DNA from: Aquimonas sp046318115 | Lineage (GTDB): Bacteria > Pseudomonadota > Gammaproteobacteria > Xanthomonadales > Xanthomonadaceae | NCBI GenBank assembly: GCA_046318115.1 | Contig: JBKCVA010000037.1 | Coordinates: 1-61,215, forward strand | Reading direction: 5' to 3' | Length of the DNA stretch: 61,215 nucleotides | Shown: piece by piece, positions 1 through 7,972 of the stretch | How positions within the stretch are numbered: position 1 is the stretch's first letter | How the letters are laid out: every line of letters begins with the position of its first letter | Notes under the pieces: model-generated | The model's input: only the letters and a program-made list of their open reading frames with translations | What the model was told of the DNA's origin: nothing | Databases searched by the model: none | Translations under genes and position numbers: made by a program

Positions 1-566
1 TCCCAGTTGCGGATCGGGAAGCCGGTGTAGACGCGCGCGCTGTACTTGCGGTTCTTCTGCTCCTCGGCGATGCGCTTGCTGTCGGCCTCGGTCGCGGCGT
101 CCGTGTGCAGATTGCTGACGAACAGGATGCGGCTGCCATCGGGCGAGAACTGCGGCGTGCGCGCGCCGGTGCTGAGGCTGGTGACGCGCTGCGCTTCGCC
201 GGCGCGGTCGACGTCGAGCACGTAGATCTGATTCTGCGCATCGGCCTCGCGCTTGGTCGAGAACGCGATGCGGCGGCTGTCGCGGCTCCAGGCCACGCCC
301 GCTTCCGGCGCGCGCGTGGCGGTCAGACGACGGGGCTCGGCGCTGCCGTCGGCCGGCACCAGCCACAGATCGCTGACCTGGTCCTCGGCCTTGTAGGCCG
401 GCTCGGTGAGGGTGAACACCACGTGGCGACCGTCAGGGCTCAGCACGGGCGCGGACACCCGCGGCATCAGCCACAGGTCCTCATGGTCCAGCACGCGGCG
501 CTCGGCGGCCTGCGCGCTGCTGAGCGCGAGGCTGCCTGCAACGAGCAGGCTCAGGGATCGGAACAT
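1..566 (-). CDS. S9-family (prolyl oligopeptidase-like) peptidase, 5' part only
   Basis: The first ~188 codons are present and the gene runs off the left edge. The N-terminus (MFRSLSLLVAGSLALSSAQA) is a clear signal peptide, so the product is exported. It is followed by repeated 'SPDGRHVVFT' / 'SPDGSRILFV' blades typical of the WD40-like beta-propeller of S9 peptidases; the alpha/beta-hydrolase catalytic domain would lie outside the window. The start is supported by an AAGGAG ribosome-binding site seven bases upstream of ATG. Family members cleave oligopeptides or acylaminoacyl peptides. Without the catalytic domain, a TolB-like propeller protein cannot be fully excluded. Confidence 0.82.
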   Translation of the reverse strand, partial: MFRSLSLLVAGSLALSSAQAAERRVLDHEDLWLMPRVSAPVLSPDGRHVVFTLTEPAYKAEDQVSDLWLVPADGSAEPRRLTATRAPEAGVAWSRDSRRIAFSTKREADAQNQIYVLDVDRAGEAQRVTSLSTGARTPQFSPDGSRILFVSNLHTDAATEADSKRIAEEQKNRKYSARVYTGFPIRNW

Positions 567-666
567 GCGCAGCTCCTTCGAGCAGGGTTCAGGAGCGCCC
601 GACCGTGCCGGGCGCGGTGCGCTTTGTCCAGAGGCGGAGGACAGGGGTCTGCACGGTTCCGTCGAT

Positions 667-1080
667 AGGGTGGGTCTTGACCCCCCATGAGCTTCGCTTC
701 GGCCTCGGTCCTCCAAGCCCATAGGGTGGGTCTTGACCCACCATAAGCTCGAAACTCGCCTCGGTTTCGCTTTGCCGCGCGTGGAGCGAAGGGCAAAATC
801 AAGAGCTTTCGGTCAGCCCTTCGGTCTGCCCGAGTCACTTTTCTTTGAGCGGCCAAAGAAAAGTAACCAAAAGAAAGGCCACCCCTCGTCCGCGCCCTTA
901 AGCGCATCCGTGCGCAGAGGGTACGCGTGAGTCGGTCGGGGTTTTCGGACAGGCCATCCCTGGCCTGTCGAAAACCTTGGCCGCATCCCTGCGGCCAACC
1001 CTGCGGGCAGATCGACCGCCACCCGCCGCTCCCCAGGGGCCCCGGGCAGAGCGCGGGCTCCTGCCCGCAAGAGCGAAGCC
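667..1080 (+). repeat. Left arm of a ~1 kb imperfect inverted repeat with nested hairpins
   Basis: This arm begins with AGGGTGGGTCTTGACC and reads as the imperfect reverse complement of 1270-1670. Several hairpins are nested inside it: 838-847 with 854-863 (CTTTTCTTTG / CAAAGAAAAG); 948-955 with 962-969 around an ATCCCT loop; 977-984 with 991-998 around another ATCCCT loop; and 902-915 (GCGCATCCGTGCGC). Their stems differ from the right arm by paired changes that preserve pairing. Open frames through here look like artefacts of the repeat. No gene is supported. Confidence 0.85.
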
Positions 1081-1269
1081 GAAGCAGAAGCCGAAGCCGC
1101 AACCGAAGCCGCAACGAATGGAGAGGGCGAGAGCGGAAGCCAACTCGAAGTCGAAGCCAGTATGGCCGCTGCATCGGCCAGACTCCCGCTCCCGCTCCCG
1201 CTCCCGCTCCCGCTACTGGCTTTCGCTGTTGCTCTGGCTTTTGCTCTGGCTGTTGCTCTTGCTCCGGCT
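1081..1269. repeat. Low-complexity spacer between the inverted arms
   Basis: The centre of the inverted repeat has GAAGCC-type hexamer repeats (about 1081-1160) and a CCCGCT microsatellite (about 1183-1212), followed by CTGG/CTCTGG-rich sequence. In some frames this reads as Glu-Ala, Ser-Arg or Leu-rich tracts. Simple-sequence length variation is likely. I see no gene. Confidence 0.7.
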
Positions 1270-1670
1270 CTTGCGGGCAGGAGCCCGCGCTGTTGACGGG
1301 GCCCCTGGGGAGCGGCGGGAGTTCGTGGATCAGCCCGCAGGGGCGCCGGCAGGGATGCCGGCGATGTTCGTGACAGTGCAGGGATGCACTGTCCACGAAC
1401 ACCCACGGACGCACGCGTACCCTCTGCGCACGGATGCGCAGAGGGCGCGGACGAGGGGTGGCCTTCTCTTTGGTTACTTTCTCTTGGCCACTCAAGAGAA
1501 AGTGACTCGGGCAGCCCGAAGGGCTGACCGAAAGCTCTTGATCTTGCTCTTCGCTCCGCGCGGCAAAGCGAAACCGAGGCGAGTTTCGAGCTCATGGTGG
1601 GTCAAGACCCACCCTATTGGCTTGGAGGACCGAGGCCGTAGCGAAGCTCATGTGGGTCAAGACCCACCCT
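1270..1670 (-). repeat. Right arm of the ~1 kb inverted repeat
   Basis: Read on the minus strand this arm follows the same order as the left arm: TGGGTCTTGACCCA palindrome, the ATGAGCTTCGCT segment, a second palindrome, the CTTTCTCTTG / CAAGAGAAAG hairpin (1477-1486 with 1493-1502), GCGCATCCGTGCGC, the GACAGTGC / GCACTGTC hairpin (1372-1379 with 1386-1393), the CGCCGGC / GCCGGCG hairpin (1344-1350 with 1357-1363) and a GCGGGC-TCCT-GCCCGC hairpin. The hairpin loops ATCCCT (here AGGGAT) match the left arm while the stems differ. Confidence 0.85.
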
Positions 1671-1706
1671 ATGCGCTCGGTACGGCGAGGCGAGCGCGGA
1701 GCTCAC

Positions 1707-1726
1707 GGTGGGTCAAGACCCACCCT
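1707..1726. repeat. TGGGTCTTGACCCA palindrome abutting the MFS-PlsC stop codon
   Basis: GGTGGGTCAAGACCCACC is a near-perfect palindrome. The first bases of the minus-strand stop codon TAG (1727-1725) lie within the element, so the repeat supplies the termination codon of the upstream minus-strand gene. It could also act as a stem-loop terminator, although no T-run follows. Confidence 0.8.
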
Positions 1727-3614
1727 ATGCCCAGTCGCCTCGCAGCGCCTGCACCTGGTTCTGCAGCGCTGCAGCCGTCGCCTGTTCGGGCGTCAGGGTG
1801 GGCGCGATCGCCAGCTCGATGTGGGCGCGGAAACGACGCGGCAGGCGCATGCGCCGCAGGGCCGAGTCGCGGCGGCTGAACAGGCTGCCCCACATGCCGC
1901 GCAGGGCCATCGGCACCACCGGCACCGGTCGCGCGGCGAGGATGTGTTCGACGCCGGAGCGGAACGGGTTGATCTCGCCCGTGCGGGTGATCTGGCCTTC
2001 GGGGAAGATGCCGACCAGCTCGCCGGCGGCGAGTGCGGCGTCGATCTCGGCGAAGGCTTTCTCCATGAGCGCCGGGTCTTCCTTGGCGCCGGCGATCGGA
2101 ATCGCCTTGGCGGTGCGGAACACCCAGCTCAGCACCGGGATGTTGAAGATCTTGTAGTACATGACGAAGCGGATCGGACGCCGCACCGAGGCCGAGATCA
2201 GCAGCGCGTCCATGAAGCTCACGTGGTTGCAGACCACCAGCGCGGCGCCTTCGTCCGGTACCTGTTCGACGCCTCGCACACGCAGGCGGTACAGCAGGCT
2301 CATCAGCAGCCACACCAGGAAGCGCATCAGGAATTCCGGCACCAGCCGGAAGATGTGCCAGGCCACCAGCGCATTGAGTACCGCGGTGACCAGCAGGATC
2401 TGCGGGATGTTCAGCTCCAGCGCGGTCAGGCCGATCGCGAGCCCCGCTGCCAGCACCATGAAGAGCGCATTGAGAATGTTGTTGGCGGCGATCACCCGCG
2501 AGACTTCCTCGCGCGGTGTGCGCGACTGGATCAGGGCGAACAGGGGCACGATGAAGAAGCCGCCGAACAGGCCGATCAGGGCGAGGTCCATCAACACGCG
2601 CCAGCGCCCGGGCTGACCGAAGACCTCGCTGACCGACTGCCCCAGCGCGCCGACGTCGGTGGGCTGGGCGAAATAGAGATCGATGCCGAACACCGACAGT
2701 CCGATCGCCCCCAGCGGCACCAGGCCGATCTCGATCTTGTGGCCCGACAGCTTTTCGCAGAGCAGCGAGCCGACGCCGATGCCGGAGGCGAACACCGCCA
2801 GCAGCACCGACATTACTGCCGCCTCGCCACCGAGCGTGTCGCGCGCATAGACCGGCAGCTGGGCCAGCACCAGCGAGCCGTAGAACCAGAACCAGCTGAT
2901 GCCCAGCACCGAGTTCAGCACCGCGGTGCGGCCGCGCAGGGTGCCGAGCGTGTGGCCGATTTCGCTGATCGCGTTCCAGTTGAACTTGAGCTCCGGCGCG
3001 GTCGGCGGTGCCGGCGGAATCGCCAGGCTCACGGCCCAGCCGACGATGGCGAGCCCGATCACGCAGACCGACACCCAGAGGTCGGCGTTTTCGAGCTGCA
3101 TCAATGGCCCGCCGGCGAGGAAGCCGAGCAGGATCGCCATGAAGGTCGCGGCCTCCACCCAGGCATTGCCGCCGACCAGCTCCCAGGGCTTCAGGTGCTG
3201 CGGCATCAGCGAGTACTTGAGCGGGCCGAAGAAGGCCGACTGCGTGCCCATCAGGAACAGCACGCCGAGCAGGAACTCGACCGAGCCGAGCGCGAAGCCC
3301 ACCGCCGCGGCGCCCATGATCAGAATCTCGGCGAACTTGATCAGCCGGATCAGCCGCGCCTTTTCGTACTTCTCGGCGATCTGGCCTGCGCTGGCCGAGA
3401 ACAGAAAGAAGGGCAGGATGAACAGCGCCGCGGCGATGTTCGAGTACAGGAGGCTCTGTTCCTGATCGCTGCCGACGCGATAGATGACCAGGCCGATCAG
3501 CGCGTTGCGGAACAGATTGTCGTTGAAGGCGCCGAGCGCCTGGGTGAGGAAGAACGGGAGGAAGCGGCGCTGCGCGATCAGGGCGAACTGCGAGGTCTGC
3601 GGGGCGTCGGCCAT
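1725..3614 (-). CDS. MFS transporter fused to a 1-acyl-glycerol-3-phosphate acyltransferase (LplT-PlsC type)
   Basis: A 629-residue, two-domain inner-membrane protein. Residues ~10-410 form an MFS transporter; the start 'FLPFFLTQALGAFNDNLFRNAL' region resembles LplT lysophospholipid flippases. Residues ~430-620 are a PlsC acyltransferase with the NHxxxxD motif (CNHVSFMDAL) and the FPEG motif (GIFPEGQITRTG). The likely role is import of lysophospholipid and its re-acylation. Unlike longer LplT-Aas fusions, no AMP-binding acyl-ACP synthetase domain follows. The last codons (GDWA) run straight into a TAG provided by a palindromic repeat, so shortening by repeat insertion is possible. Two-domain proteins of this size are known, so this may be the normal length. 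Confidence 0.88.
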   Translation of the reverse strand: MADAPQTSQFALIAQRRFLPFFLTQALGAFNDNLFRNALIGLVIYRVGSDQEQSLLYSNIAAALFILPFFLFSASAGQIAEKYEKARLIRLIKFAEILIMGAAAVGFALGSVEFLLGVLFLMGTQSAFFGPLKYSLMPQHLKPWELVGGNAWVEAATFMAILLGFLAGGPLMQLENADLWVSVCVIGLAIVGWAVSLAIPPAPPTAPELKFNWNAISEIGHTLGTLRGRTAVLNSVLGISWFWFYGSLVLAQLPVYARDTLGGEAAVMSVLLAVFASGIGVGSLLCEKLSGHKIEIGLVPLGAIGLSVFGIDLYFAQPTDVGALGQSVSEVFGQPGRWRVLMDLALIGLFGGFFIVPLFALIQSRTPREEVSRVIAANNILNALFMVLAAGLAIGLTALELNIPQILLVTAVLNALVAWHIFRLVPEFLMRFLVWLLMSLLYRLRVRGVEQVPDEGAALVVCNHVSFMDALLISASVRRPIRFVMYYKIFNIPVLSWVFRTAKAIPIAGAKEDPALMEKAFAEIDAALAAGELVGIFPEGQITRTGEINPFRSGVEHILAARPVPVVPMALRGMWGSLFSRRDSALRRMRLPRRFRAHIELAIAPTLTPEQATAAALQNQVQALRGDWA

Positions 3615-3912
3615 GCGGGCGTCCGTGCGTGGGTGGCGGGCGAGTGTGTGGGCGGCGTGAGGCGGGCTGTCAAGCCGCGTCAGCTAGTGCCGCAGCGCGC
3701 ACGCGCTTGTCCTGCGACTGTAAGGAAGTGTTTCGGAGTTCAGCCGTGCATCGACCAGCGGACGGTTTTCCGCCGTGACCGGTGCATGGGTCGGCGCGCA
3801 GAAGGGGCGAAGTGTGAGCGGTTCCGCTTTCCATGGTCTGGCACGGAAGCTGCTGGTCACAGGCATCGCCCAAGCCCATCCCGGCTGCTCGAAGCGGCCC
3901 ACGGAGCTCACC
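3615..3912. other. Intergenic, no gene seen
   Basis: About 300 bases between the MFS-PlsC start and a possible small ORF. Short frames on both strands have composition-driven sequences with no recognisable domain. It presumably holds the promoter of the minus-strand MFS-PlsC gene, but no convincing -35/-10 pair is visible. Confidence 0.4.
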
Positions 3913-4032
3913 ATGTTCGCCTTGACCCTGCTGCACACGCTGGATCGCGTCCGCCACGAAGTGCTGGTGCCGACCTGGTACTGGGGGCTCGCGATCTGTG
4001 ACGGCGCGGTCTACCTGCTGGCGCGTCGCTGA
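3913..4032 (+). CDS. Possible 39-residue small protein
   Basis: ATG preceded by GGAG about seven bases upstream encodes MFALTLLHTLDRVRHEVLVP followed by a Trp/Leu-rich tail ending YLLARR. The C-terminal half is hydrophobic enough to contact a membrane. I do not recognise a family. It sits alone between two minus-strand genes. It may be a chance frame; conservation in relatives would decide. Confidence 0.25.
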   Translation: MFALTLLHTLDRVRHEVLVPTWYWGLAICDGAVYLLARR

Positions 4033-4129
4033 GACAGCGATCTACGCGCGCTCGCGCTGCGAGCCTTTGGTCTGTTGCTGAGCACGCTGCGTGCGGAGGT
4101 GAGTACCCGCACGCGTCCCGTGCGGCGAA

Positions 4130-5200
4130 TCACTCCCCGCGCGCAAACAGACTGCCCTGCCGCGGCAGGCTTTCCGTCTCCACCAGGTTCGCCAGCCCGA
4201 CGCCCGCCAGCCGATAGCGCGTGCGTTTCGGCAGCTCGACACGGCCGCGCAGCGCGAGTGCGATTTCCAGCAGCTCCTGCCACGACGCGGGCGGTGACTC
4301 CGGGCTCAGGCTGCGGGTGAGGATGCGGAAGTCGGTGGTCTTGAGCTTCAGCACCACGGTCCGGCCGATCCGCTGCGAGCGCTGCGCCGCCGCCCAGACC
4401 TTGCGTGCCAGCGGCTCCAGCTCCGCACCGATCGCGTCGAGGTCCAGATCCACCGCGAAGGTGTCTTCGGCCGAGATCTGCAGACTCGGGCGCTCGGGTT
4501 CGACCGGGTGCTCGTCGATGCCCAGCGAAAGTTCATGCAGGCGCCGACCCCAGCGGCCGAAGCGCGCGCCCATGGCCTCGACGCCGAGGGCACGCAGCTC
4601 GCCGACGCGGGTGATGCCGAGTTCAGCCAGCTTGGCCTGCATCACCTTGCCGACGCCGGGCAACTTGCCCACCGCCAGCGGCGTCAGAAAGTCCAGCGCC
4701 TGTTCCGGGCGGATCACGAACAGGCCGTCGGGTTTGCGCCAGTCGGAGGCGATCTTGGCGAGGAACTTGTTCGGCGCCACGCCGGCGCTGGCGGTCAGTT
4801 GGGTGGTCTCGCGGATCTCGGCGCGGATCGCCTTCGCCACAGCCGTGCCCGAGCCCAGGCCTTGGGTGTCCTCGCTGACGTCGAGGTAGGCTTCGTCCAG
4901 CGACAGCGGCTCGATCAGCGCGGTGTGCTTGGCGAAGATCGCCCGCACCTCGGCCGAGACCGCCTTGTAGCGGGCAAAGTCGGGCGGCACGAACACCGCA
5001 TCGGGGCACAGGCGCTCGGCGCGGATCGCCGGCATCGCCGAGCGGATGCCGAACACGCGGGCCTCGTAGCTGGCCGCACAGACCACCGAGCGCGCGCCTT
5101 TCCAGGCGACCACCACCGGGCGCCCGCGCAGGCTCGGGTCGTCGCGCTGCTCGACCGAGGCGTAGAAGGCGTCCATGTCGACGTGGACGATGCGGCGCAT
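4130..5200 (-). CDS. dinB: DNA polymerase IV (Y-family)
   Basis: A 356-residue lesion-bypass polymerase of about family-typical length. Residues 5-17 (VHVDMDAFYASVE) carry the first catalytic Asp (D8) and the steric-gate aromatic; SLDEAYLD at ~100-107 gives the second acidic pair D102/E103. A helix-hairpin-helix thumb region (LPGVGKVMQAKLAELGI) and the little-finger domain follow. Pol IV extends mismatched or damaged primers in translesion synthesis, usually under SOS control. I see no LexA box in the short upstream gap to the convergent HxlR gene. The C-terminus does not show a recognisable beta-clamp-binding QL..LF pattern beyond '..RQGSLFARGE', which is a plausible clamp motif. Confidence 0.95.
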   Translation of the reverse strand: MRRIVHVDMDAFYASVEQRDDPSLRGRPVVVAWKGARSVVCAASYEARVFGIRSAMPAIRAERLCPDAVFVPPDFARYKAVSAEVRAIFAKHTALIEPLSLDEAYLDVSEDTQGLGSGTAVAKAIRAEIRETTQLTASAGVAPNKFLAKIASDWRKPDGLFVIRPEQALDFLTPLAVGKLPGVGKVMQAKLAELGITRVGELRALGVEAMGARFGRWGRRLHELSLGIDEHPVEPERPSLQISAEDTFAVDLDLDAIGAELEPLARKVWAAAQRSQRIGRTVVLKLKTTDFRILTRSLSPESPPASWQELLEIALALRGRVELPKRTRYRLAGVGLANLVETESLPRQGSLFARGE

Positions 5201-5266
5201 GCGCGTGGGGGCTCGAACGGTAGACGCGTGAAGTGTGCCTGCGCGCGTCGCGCGAGGCCTGCCGCC

Positions 5267-5749
5267 TCAGCCCGGTTCGCGCCAGTGCAGACGCAGGTTG
5301 CGTGGAGTCAGCTCGCTGCCGTCGGCGTCAAAGGCGCGCAGGGCGGCGAGCGGCGCGCCGGTGTCGGCGTTGCGCAGTTCCAGTGCGGTTTCCTCGCAGG
5401 GCGCCCACTGGGTGCCCCACTGGGCCATCGACACCAGCACCGGGAACAGGGCCTTGCCCATCGGCGTCAGCCGGTACTCGATCTGCCGCGCGTCGTCGCG
5501 GGAGGCCTCTCGCGACAGCACGCCGCGTTCGACCAGATGCTTGAGCCGCGCCGAGAGGATGTTGCGGGCGATGCCCAAGCGTCGCTCGAAATCGTTGAAG
5601 CGGCGCTGGCCCATGAAGGCCTCGCGCAGGATCAGCAGCGACCAGCGCTCGCCGACGATCTCCAGCGCGCGGGCGATCGGGCAGGGCGAGTGGGGATCGG
5701 CGGCGGGGCTGGCGCCAAGGGCGAGATTCGGGCTCATGGGGTCAAGCAT
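5267..5749 (-). CDS. HxlR-family transcriptional regulator
   Basis: About 160 residues. The HxlR winged helix spans ~25-120: 'CPIARALEIVGERWSLLILR' is the family signature, followed by 'RRFNDFERRLGIARNILSARLKHLVERGVL', the DNA-binding helices. HxlR proteins are dimeric MarR-like regulators, usually acting on the divergently transcribed neighbour. That neighbour here is an alpha/beta hydrolase, with two 15-base inverted repeats in the shared region. The frame is open to an ATG at 5773, but that codon lies inside the upstream operator site. I therefore prefer ATG 5749 (or 5737). No strong ribosome-binding site separates these choices. Confidence 0.85.
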   Translation of the reverse strand: MLDPMSPNLALGASPAADPHSPCPIARALEIVGERWSLLILREAFMGQRRFNDFERRLGIARNILSARLKHLVERGVLSREASRDDARQIEYRLTPMGKALFPVLVSMAQWGTQWAPCEETALELRNADTGAPLAALRAFDADGSELTPRNLRLHWREPG

Positions 5750-5759
5750 GGCGAGTTGG

Positions 5760-5774
5760 GTTGCAAACTGCAAC
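5760..5774. promoter_or_regulatory. Putative HxlR operator, site 1
   Basis: GTTGCA-AAC-TGCAAC is a perfect 6-3-6 inverted repeat just upstream of the HxlR start. A second copy lies with its centre 38 bases away, and both are followed by TGATC. Two matching dyads in a divergent promoter next to a regulator gene suggest autoregulation and control of the hydrolase (inference). Confidence 0.6.
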
Positions 5775-5797
5775 TGATCGCGCTAGCGTCTCCCGCG

Positions 5798-5812
5798 GTT
5801 GCACATTGCAAC
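5798..5812. promoter_or_regulatory. Putative HxlR operator, site 2
   Basis: GTTGCA-CAT-TGCAAC has the same half-sites as site 1 with a different spacer, followed by the same CTGATC. It lies ~30 bases before the hydrolase ATG and would block its promoter if bound. Confidence 0.6.
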
Positions 5813-5841
5813 TGATCTGGACCCGCGTCCAAGGAGCTCCC

Positions 5842-6681
5842 ATGTCGCCCGCCGCCCTACGTCCGTTCGGCTCCACCCTCGGCCGACTGTTTCCCGAATT
5901 CACCGCGGAGCTGGTCGCCGGCTATGCCACCCGCCCGCGCCCGCTGCCGCCGCGCCCCCAGCCCGAAGACGCCGAGCCGGTGACCTTGCGCTTTGGCCTG
6001 ACCGGCCTGCGCTGGGGCTATCGCGGTCCGCGCGTGCTGGCACTGCACGGCTGGCAGGGCAGCGCCGCGCAGTTCGCGCCGATCGCCCGCGCCCTGGTGG
6101 CCCGCGGTCTGCAGGTGCTGGCGCTGGACGCGCCCGCCCACGGTCGAACGCCGGGCGAGTTCGCCTCGCCGACCGTGTTCTCCGACGCCTTGCTGGAAAG
6201 CCGCCCCGAGCTGGGCAGCGTGGAGGCGGTGATCGGCCACTCGATGGGCGGTGGCGCCGTGCTGTACGCGCTGGCCCACGGTCTGCGCACCGAGCGCGCA
6301 GTGGTGATCTCGGCACCCGCGCACTACGCCGAGGTGCTGCAGCGGACCAGCCGCCGTCTGGCCCTGCCGCAGCGCGCCGAAGCCGCCTTCGTCGCCCGCA
6401 TGGAGCGCTTGACGGGCGTGCCTGCGGCGGCGCTCGACATCGCCGCGCTGGCCAGCCGCTTCGCGGGAGAGCTGCTGGTGGTACACGATCGCGCGGATCG
6501 CATCATTCCCCACGCGGATGGCGCGCGCATTGCGGACGCCGCGCGAGTGCCCCTGCTCAGCTCCGAGGGATTGGGTCATGCGCGTCTGCTCGCCGATCCG
6601 CACGTCGCCGACAGTGTCGCCGCCTTCGCCCAGCAGGGCAGCGCCAGCCTGAAAGCCGCTTATCGAGCCCGCCTGAACTGA
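5842..6681 (+). CDS. Alpha/beta-hydrolase fold protein
   Basis: A 279-residue cytoplasmic hydrolase. 'VLALHGWQGSAAQFAPIARAL' is the oxyanion-hole His-Gly region, 'GHSMGGG' at ~138 holds the nucleophilic Ser, 'VVHDRADRIIPHADG' supplies the Asp and 'GLGHARLL' the His of the triad. AAGGAG lies six bases before ATG 5842, so the longer upstream frame is not used. The substrate is unknown. It is divergent from an HxlR regulator and presumably controlled by it, perhaps as part of an ester or aldehyde stress response (inference). Confidence 0.87.
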   Translation: MSPAALRPFGSTLGRLFPEFTAELVAGYATRPRPLPPRPQPEDAEPVTLRFGLTGLRWGYRGPRVLALHGWQGSAAQFAPIARALVARGLQVLALDAPAHGRTPGEFASPTVFSDALLESRPELGSVEAVIGHSMGGGAVLYALAHGLRTERAVVISAPAHYAEVLQRTSRRLALPQRAEAAFVARMERLTGVPAAALDIAALASRFAGELLVVHDRADRIIPHADGARIADAARVPLLSSEGLGHARLLADPHVADSVAAFAQQGSASLKAAYRARLN

Positions 6682-6960
6682 TGGCGTCCTCCAGCCTGCG
6701 CCGACGTCTTCGCAGACGTGGGAGCGCGCGCCCACCGAGGCAACGCGCGGCCGCCTTCCGAGCCGCGGAGGTCGCGGCCTCAGAGCGTGTGAGAAAGCGC
6801 AGACGCCGAGGCGAGGGCGCCTCCGGGCGTTCGTGGCATAGCCCGGTGCGCGAATTCAGGGGCGTTTGGCGAGCCGAACGGCCGCGGAATTCGCGTAGTG
6901 CACTGCCGCAGAGGGCGGCTGGAGGCGGCCGCAGTAGGCGGATGGTTGCTTCATCGGCTC

Positions 6961-7896
6961 TCAGTCGCCCAGACGGGCGAGCCGTACGCGCAGCGCGTCG
7001 ACCAGGGCCGCTGCGGATGCGCCGCCGCGGGTGAATCCGAAGGCATGTTCGGTGTCGAGGCGCCGGTCAAGCCACAGCCCGCCCTCGGGCGTCAGCGGCG
7101 GGCGCTTAGCCGCCAGCCAGAGGGCGGTGTCCGCGCCCTCTTCGGCACTGCGCAGCCAGCGCCTCAGCACGCGGCGAAACTGCGGCAGGGCGCTGCGAAC
7201 GCCCTCGGTGTCGACCCAGCCCGGGTGCATGGCATAGGCGCGTGGCGCCGACTCTCCGAGCCCGTTCCACCAGCGCGTCAACTCGACCTGGGCGCGCTTG
7301 TGCTGGGCATAGGCGGCAAGGCCATTGTGCTGGGCAGCCGCGTGGGCTTCGAGGGCCGACAGATCAAGGCGTGCGCCGTACAGTCCGCCTGAGCTCATCG
7401 AGACCACCGCGCTGCGCGCATCCAGAGCGCCCTCATCGCGGAGACCTTCGGTCAGCACGAAGTGGTTGAGCAGGTTGGTGGCGAAGCCAACCTCGACGTC
7501 TTCGGACGTGCGCCTGAAGTCGTGCAGCATCAGACCGACGTTGTTGACCAGCACGTCGACGCGACCGTCGCACGCAAGAGCGTTGCAGGTGGCGCGGGTC
7601 GCCGCGACGCTCGACAGGTCGACCTTGAAGCCGCTGATCCGGCCGGCGCCTTCCGACTCCAGCGCCTGCAGGCGAGCGCCGTCGCGGCCCAGGGCGATCA
7701 CATCGGCGCCGGCCGCTGCTGCGCCCAGCGCGATCGCCCGGCCAATCCCGCCGGTCGCACCGCTGACCACCCAGCGCTGGCCGCGGAAATCGAAATCGAA
7801 CGTTTCAAAGCTGCGGGCGCGGCGCAGATAGCCCAGCCGGGAGAACCTGGGCAGGAAGCGCGCATAGAAGAACAGACTGGCGAGGGCGTTGAGCAT
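6961..7896 (-). CDS. SDR-family oxidoreductase (DHRS12-like)
   Basis: A 311-residue short-chain dehydrogenase. The Rossmann motif SGATGGIGRA is at ~45-54, NNVG at ~117, the catalytic Ser in VSMSSGG at ~167 and YAQHK (YxxxK) at ~194-198. The ~40-residue N-terminal extension has a short hydrophobic stretch (LNALASLFFYARFLP) that could be a membrane anchor. SDRs of this type reduce lipid-like carbonyls; the substrate is not predictable. Upstream on the same strand is bioC, ~75 bases away, so the two may be co-transcribed. Confidence 0.85.
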   Translation of the reverse strand: MLNALASLFFYARFLPRFSRLGYLRRARSFETFDFDFRGQRWVVSGATGGIGRAIALGAAAAGADVIALGRDGARLQALESEGAGRISGFKVDLSSVAATRATCNALACDGRVDVLVNNVGLMLHDFRRTSEDVEVGFATNLLNHFVLTEGLRDEGALDARSAVVSMSSGGLYGARLDLSALEAHAAAQHNGLAAYAQHKRAQVELTRWWNGLGESAPRAYAMHPGWVDTEGVRSALPQFRRVLRRWLRSAEEGADTALWLAAKRPPLTPEGGLWLDRRLDTEHAFGFTRGGASAAALVDALRVRLARLGD

Positions 7897-7972
7897 GAGC
7901 GGCAGTCTGCCCGCGGCACAGCCAAGCGCGCGTGAGCCGGGCGCGCAGACAGTGTGAGCGCGCGCGCCGCGA

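Noticed and set aside
551..1595. Overlapping frames with Ala-Arg-Ala-Thr type repeats
   Set aside because: They lie in the inverted repeat and its microsatellite centre; translations reflect the repeats in several frames.
1617..4001. A 794-residue plus-strand open frame
   Set aside because: It is the antisense of the MFS-PlsC gene; the sequence is low-complexity His/Gln/Arg-rich with no domain.
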